Part shown: positions 60,945 through 64,000 of the stretch, in pieces | Position numbering within the stretch: the stretch's first letter is position 1 | How the letters are laid out: each line of letters begins with the position of its first letter | NCBI GenBank assembly: GCA_046290575.1 | Contig: JBKAGX010000002.1 | Location: 507,999-571,998, forward strand | From: JANQQJ01 sp046290575 | GTDB lineage: Bacteria; Pseudomonadota; Alphaproteobacteria; SMXS01 | Direction: 5' to 3' | DNA: 64,000 nucleotides | The notes under the pieces: model-generated | What the model was told of the DNA's origin: nothing | The model's database searches: none | The model's input: the letters and a program-made list of their open reading frames with translations, nothing else | Program-made: the position numbers and the translations under genes

Positions 60945-61319
60945 ATGCAATTTGACGAACAGTCACCGCTGGACGGCCTGATTGAAGGCTATGGCGCTGA
61001 CGGCTTCCGGGTTGCCGGGCGCGTACATAAGGGCGCCGTGCTTTTGCTGCCAGAGCGGTCCATTCCCTGGGACGTGAGTGGGGTCGGCGACATTACTCTG
61101 GAAAGCCTGTCCGAGGTGACGGGCAATTCGGACGGGATCGACATTCTGCTGATCGGTTGTGGCCCGACCGTCCAGATGATCCCGTCGGCCCTGCGCAAGA
61201 AACTGCGTGACGAGTTCTCTATTTCCGTCGACTTCATGGACACGGGCGCCGCCTGCCGTACCTACAATGTACTACGCATGGATGAGCGGCTGGTCGCCGC
61301 CGCGCTGCTGCCAACCTAA
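60945..61319 (+). CDS. Mth938-like domain protein (DUF498)
   Basis: 124 residues with the Mth938/NDUFAF3-like fold: IEGYGADGFRVAGRVHKGAVLLLP, ESLSEV, DILLIGCGPTVQMIPSALRK, MDTGAACRTYNVLRMDERLVAAALL. The mitochondrial homologue NDUFAF3 assists complex I assembly; the bacterial role is unproven. This gene directly after secF is a conserved alphaproteobacterial arrangement. Confidence 0.93.
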   Translation: MQFDEQSPLDGLIEGYGADGFRVAGRVHKGAVLLLPERSIPWDVSGVGDITLESLSEVTGNSDGIDILLIGCGPTVQMIPSALRKKLRDEFSISVDFMDTGAACRTYNVLRMDERLVAAALLPT

Positions 61320-61324
61320 CTCGC

Positions 61325-61351
61325 AAAAAAAGGGCGCCCGAAAGCGCCCTT
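61325..61351 (-). terminator. Terminator between Mth938-like and PuuD-like genes
   Basis: Stem AGGGCGC/GCGCCCT with a six-base loop. On the minus strand it is followed by at least six T and ends the PuuD-like gene. On the plus strand the T-tract is weak, but it may also help end the secDF operon. Confidence 0.8.
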
Positions 61352-61375
61352 CTTGATTGAATATCGCCGTTGGCC

Positions 61376-61981
61376 TTACCCCAGCGGGATGCGGAATCCG
61401 GCTTGCATCGACACCATGGCGTAGAGCATGGGGATCGACAGCAATGTGTTGATGCGCGAGAACATCTTGGCCTTGGCTGCCGCCGCGGGCTTTGCCTCGG
61501 CCGGTGCGTCGATGATACCCAGCGCGATCTTCTGGTTCGGCCAGATGATGAACCAGACGTTGAACCACATGATGATGCCGAACCACATGCCGTAACCCAG
61601 CAGGTTTTTCAGCATCAGCGCATCCAGCAGGTAGTAGTTGAACATGGCCAGTACCAGACCGGTGATCAGTGTGGCCATTGCGCCCCAGCGGAACCAGAAC
61701 AGGGCTTCAGGTGCTATGTGCTTTCCGACAGCCGGCTTCATCTCATCAGGGATGCTCGGCATGACCGGAATCTGAACGAAATTGAAGTACCAGAGCAGCC
61801 CAATCCACATCACGCCACTCAAGACGTGTGCCCAGCGGAACAGGGACGTCAGCATTTCGCCGCCGCTGACGCCCCAACCCGGGCCGCCACCTTCGGTGAA
61901 TGGTGACGCCACCAGAATGAGGACCGTTAAAGCCAGACCGACAAGAACGGTCCGGGATAGTGAATCTGTGATGCCTTGCAT
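61376..61981 (-). CDS. PuuD/urate-oxidase-N-terminal-like membrane protein, short form
   Basis: 201 residues with about five membrane helices. The pattern FRWAHVLSGVMWIGLLWYFNFVQIPVMPS and FWFRWGAMATLITGLVL match the N-terminal membrane domain of urate hydroxylase PuuD. The cytochrome c domain of full-length PuuD is absent, so urate oxidation is uncertain. ATG at 61981 follows GGGGGAG. No purine-degradation genes are nearby. Histidines in the helices could bind haem. Confidence 0.8.
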   Translation of the reverse strand: MQGITDSLSRTVLVGLALTVLILVASPFTEGGGPGWGVSGGEMLTSLFRWAHVLSGVMWIGLLWYFNFVQIPVMPSIPDEMKPAVGKHIAPEALFWFRWGAMATLITGLVLAMFNYYLLDALMLKNLLGYGMWFGIIMWFNVWFIIWPNQKIALGIIDAPAEAKPAAAAKAKMFSRINTLLSIPMLYAMVSMQAGFRIPLG

Positions 61982-62131
61982 TGAATTTTTCTCCCCCAAA
62001 AGGCGCGCGGGAAGCGGCGCCAATTTACTTGGTCTCAGTGGGGCGGGATCATAACACAAGACCCCCGCCGGGCAAGTTGAAGGGGATTTGATCTTTGCAT
62101 TCTGTGCCAAATCGCCTAGTTGAGCCAGATC

Positions 62132-62977
62132 ATGATGGCAACTGAAACACCGGCCCAATACTGCGCCACCCTCGTCAACCGGGATGATCATGATCGGTAT
62201 CTGACCGTTCTGCACGCGCGCGCTGCGGACAGGCCGGCATTGCTCGCGCTATATGCTTTCGGGATTGAGGTCGCCAAAACACGCGAAACCGTATCCGAAC
62301 CCGCACTCGGTGAAATCCGTCTGCAATGGTGGCGCGAGACCGTAGAAAGCATCTTTGCAGGGGAGTGCCGTGAACACCCTGTTGCGCATGCGCTGGCGCA
62401 GGTTTGCGGGTGCGGAGTCGTTGAAGAGCGCTGGCTGAATTCGCTGATTGATGCGCGCGAGGCCGATCTCTACGACGAGCAGCCCGATACGCTTGCGGAC
62501 CTTGAAGAATATGCCGAAGCCACCGCAGGTCGGCTTCAGGCGATTGCCGCACTTTGTCTTGGTGGCGACGATAACGCGATGCAGGCCGGTCGCCGTGTCG
62601 GCACGGCCTGGGGCCTTGTCGGTCTAATGCGGGCCATTCCATTTCACCTGGCGCAGGACCGGATCTTTGTACCGCTCGACATGATGCATGCGGAGGGACT
62701 TGTTGACCCCTCCCAACCCGACCCCGTTCAGAGTGCTGCGCTGGGACGCATCCTGAAACGAATTTGCGGCCGCGCGGAGGAGCTCATTGATGAGGCAAGG
62801 GGCATGGGGCCGGTGCCAGCGTCGGTGACGCCGGCTCTGAGGCTGGCACCGTTGACAGAGGGGTATTTGAAGGACCTGGCCAGGGCCGACTTCGTGCCTG
62901 ATTCTGTGAATTATGACCGCGGCGCGTTCGGCCGCCAGCTCAGGCTGGCCTGGGCTGGCCTGCGCCGCGCATATTAG
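62132..62977 (+). CDS. Squalene/phytoene synthase-fold protein (NDUFAF6-like, probably non-catalytic)
   Basis: 281 residues with the all-helical squalene/phytoene synthase fold: LLALYAFGIEVAKTRETVSEPALGEIRLQWWRE, LEEYAEATAGRLQAIAAL, TAWGLVGLMRAIPFHLAQDRIFVPLDMM. The first Asp-rich motif (DDxxD) of true synthases is replaced by KTRETVSEP and the second by EEYAEAT, so prenyl-transfer activity is unlikely. It resembles NDUFAF6, a mitochondrial complex I assembly factor. ATG at 62132; ATG at 62135 is equally possible. Confidence 0.85.
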   Translation: MMATETPAQYCATLVNRDDHDRYLTVLHARAADRPALLALYAFGIEVAKTRETVSEPALGEIRLQWWRETVESIFAGECREHPVAHALAQVCGCGVVEERWLNSLIDAREADLYDEQPDTLADLEEYAEATAGRLQAIAALCLGGDDNAMQAGRRVGTAWGLVGLMRAIPFHLAQDRIFVPLDMMHAEGLVDPSQPDPVQSAALGRILKRICGRAEELIDEARGMGPVPASVTPALRLAPLTEGYLKDLARADFVPDSVNYDRGAFGRQLRLAWAGLRRAY

Positions 62978-62991
62978 GCAATTGGGCCGTG

Positions 62992-64000
62992 CTACTCCGC
63001 AGCTTCCAAACGGTCACCAGCCAACCAGCTGTCCACATCCGCAAGTGCGCGGGCACACATGCCGGCCTTGCGGTCCTTCTTGCGGACTCTCCCGGGCAGG
63101 GGGGGCAGCAGCCCGAAATTGACGTTCATGGGCTGAAAACTATCGGGCACATCGCGCCCTGTGACATGGCCGCCGGTGATGTGATTCAACAGCGCCCCCA
63201 GCGCGGTTGTTTCCGGTGGCTCGACCGTAGTCTCCTGCAGTAGATCGGTTGCTGCCATCCGTCCGGCCAGAAGGCCAATCGCGGCGCTTTCCACATAACC
63301 CTCAACGCCGGTGATTTGACCTGCAAACCGTATGTCGGGCCGCGATTTCAGGCGCAGGGATCGATCCAGCAGCACCGGGCTGTTGATAAAGGTATTGCGG
63401 TGGATGCCGCCAAGCCGGGCAAACCGTGCCTCTTCCAGGCCGGGAATAGTCCGCAGCACCTCGGTTTGCGCGCCATAGGTCATCTTGGTCTGGAACCCGA
63501 CCATATTGTAGAGCGTGCCCAGCGCGTTGTCCTGGCGCAGCTGCACCACTGCATAGGGTTTTTCGTCGCTGTGCGGGTTGGTGAGGCCGACCGGTTTCAT
63601 GGGGCCATAAGACAGGGTTTGCGGGCCGCGTTCGGCCATCACTTCGACCGGCAGGCAGCCTTCGAAATAGGGGGTGTCTTTTTCCCAGTCCTTGAATTCG
63701 GTCTTGGGCGCGGCGATCAGCGCATCGATAAAGGCGAAATACTGCTCTTCGCTCATCGGACAGTTAATGTAATCGGCGCCATCACCTTTGTCATAGCGCG
63801 ACTGCATCCAGACTTTCGAAAAGTCGATCGAGTCTTTGTAGATGATCGGGGCAATCGCGTCGAAAAAGGCGAGTGAGTCTTCGCCCGTGTGCGCTTTGAT
63901 CGCTTCGGCCAGTGGCGCCGCGGTGAGCGGTCCCGTCGCGATGATCGTGCTGCCCCAATCCTCCGGCGGCAGGCCGTCCACGACTTCGCGACTGATATCG
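62992..64000 (-). CDS. trmFO: Methylenetetrahydrofolate--tRNA-(uracil-5-)-methyltransferase TrmFO, 5' end beyond the window
   Basis: The frame stays open to the right edge of the window, so the N-terminal FAD-binding portion is missing. The present part shows IIATGPLTAAPLAEAIKAHTG, FFDAIAPIIYKDSIDFSKVWMQSRYDKG, YINCPMSEEQY, PVEVMAERG, FQTKMTYGAQ and the C-terminal FAD site GQITGVEGYVESAAIGLLAG. TrmFO makes ribothymidine at position 54 of tRNA using folate. The end of the squalene-synthase-fold gene is 15 bases from its stop, convergent. Confidence 0.96.
   Translation of the reverse strand, partial: DISREVVDGLPPEDWGSTIIATGPLTAAPLAEAIKAHTGEDSLAFFDAIAPIIYKDSIDFSKVWMQSRYDKGDGADYINCPMSEEQYFAFIDALIAAPKTEFKDWEKDTPYFEGCLPVEVMAERGPQTLSYGPMKPVGLTNPHSDEKPYAVVQLRQDNALGTLYNMVGFQTKMTYGAQTEVLRTIPGLEEARFARLGGIHRNTFINSPVLLDRSLRLKSRPDIRFAGQITGVEGYVESAAIGLLAGRMAATDLLQETTVEPPETTALGALLNHITGGHVTGRDVPDSFQPMNVNFGLLPPLPGRVRKKDRKAGMCARALADVDSWLAGDRLEAAE

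Overview
The window is a GC-rich, densely packed stretch of an alphaproteobacterial chromosome. The evidence for the clade is a PopZ/DUF2497 polar organiser, an alphaproteobacterial-style hom-glpX-recJ block, and a long cell-envelope block (dgt, argS, SPOR, nagZ, scpAB, tatABC, serS, surE, pcm, NlpD/DipM-like lysostaphin, DUF815, yajC-secD-secF). A Rhodospirillales-like or related free-living lineage fits, but I cannot fix the order from sequence reading alone. No prophage, CRISPR array, rRNA operon or intact insertion sequence is visible.

Layout. 1-4.9 kb: end of a class I aminotransferase, hom, glpX, recJ, tRNA-Glu. 5-24.5 kb: an accessory-looking region of short transcription units. It holds a DUF2161 nuclease-fold protein, a carotenoid oxygenase, an FkbM methyltransferase, a solitary HicA-like protein, GPP34 and STAS proteins, an exported protease with a glutathione peroxidase, an alpha/beta hydrolase and a cysteine-repeat secreted protein. 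Next come a cold-shock protein, DUF502, a four-gene oxidoreductase/methyltransferase run, an orphan biotinyl domain, two tandem SUMF1-like membrane-anchored proteins, two paralogous His/Tyr/Arg-rich secreted proteins, and hisI. 24.4-29.4 kb: a sulfur amino acid cluster (cysK-sseA-metC) and the queuosine precursor genes queF, queE, queC. 29.5-30.45 kb: tRNA-Asn and tRNA-Cys, with a small AT-richer insert bounded by a 92-bp direct repeat of the tRNA-Asn 3' half. 30.5-38.5 kb: a PIMT-like protein, TolC, PopZ, ValS, IlvD. 38.6-44.7 kb: a NitT/TauT-type ABC transporter, VOC protein, truncated haemoglobin, diiron MBL protein, exonuclease III, GNAT, ErpA. 44.8-64 kb: the housekeeping envelope/translation block, ending in a PuuD-like membrane protein, a squalene-synthase-fold protein and trmFO, which runs off the window.

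How the genes work together. The envelope block combines chromosome segregation (ScpAB), Tat and Sec export (TatABC, YajC-SecDF), septal and peptidoglycan functions (SPOR protein, NagZ, NlpD/DipM-like activator) and protein repair (SurE-Pcm). The truncated haemoglobin has a perfect FNR/FixK-type box upstream, at about the spacing of a class II activated promoter, next to an oxygen-binding-type diiron MBL gene; this suggests an oxygen/NO-responsive module.

Most unusual points: the tRNA-Asn mini-island; two genes (DUF502 and DUF815) whose conserved N-termini can only be reached from CTG start codons with good Shine-Dalgarno sequences; a site-2 protease gene broken by clustered indels; and the pair of low-complexity secreted paralogs with a shared C-terminal module. 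I did not find a clearly new multi-gene defence or biosynthetic system here.
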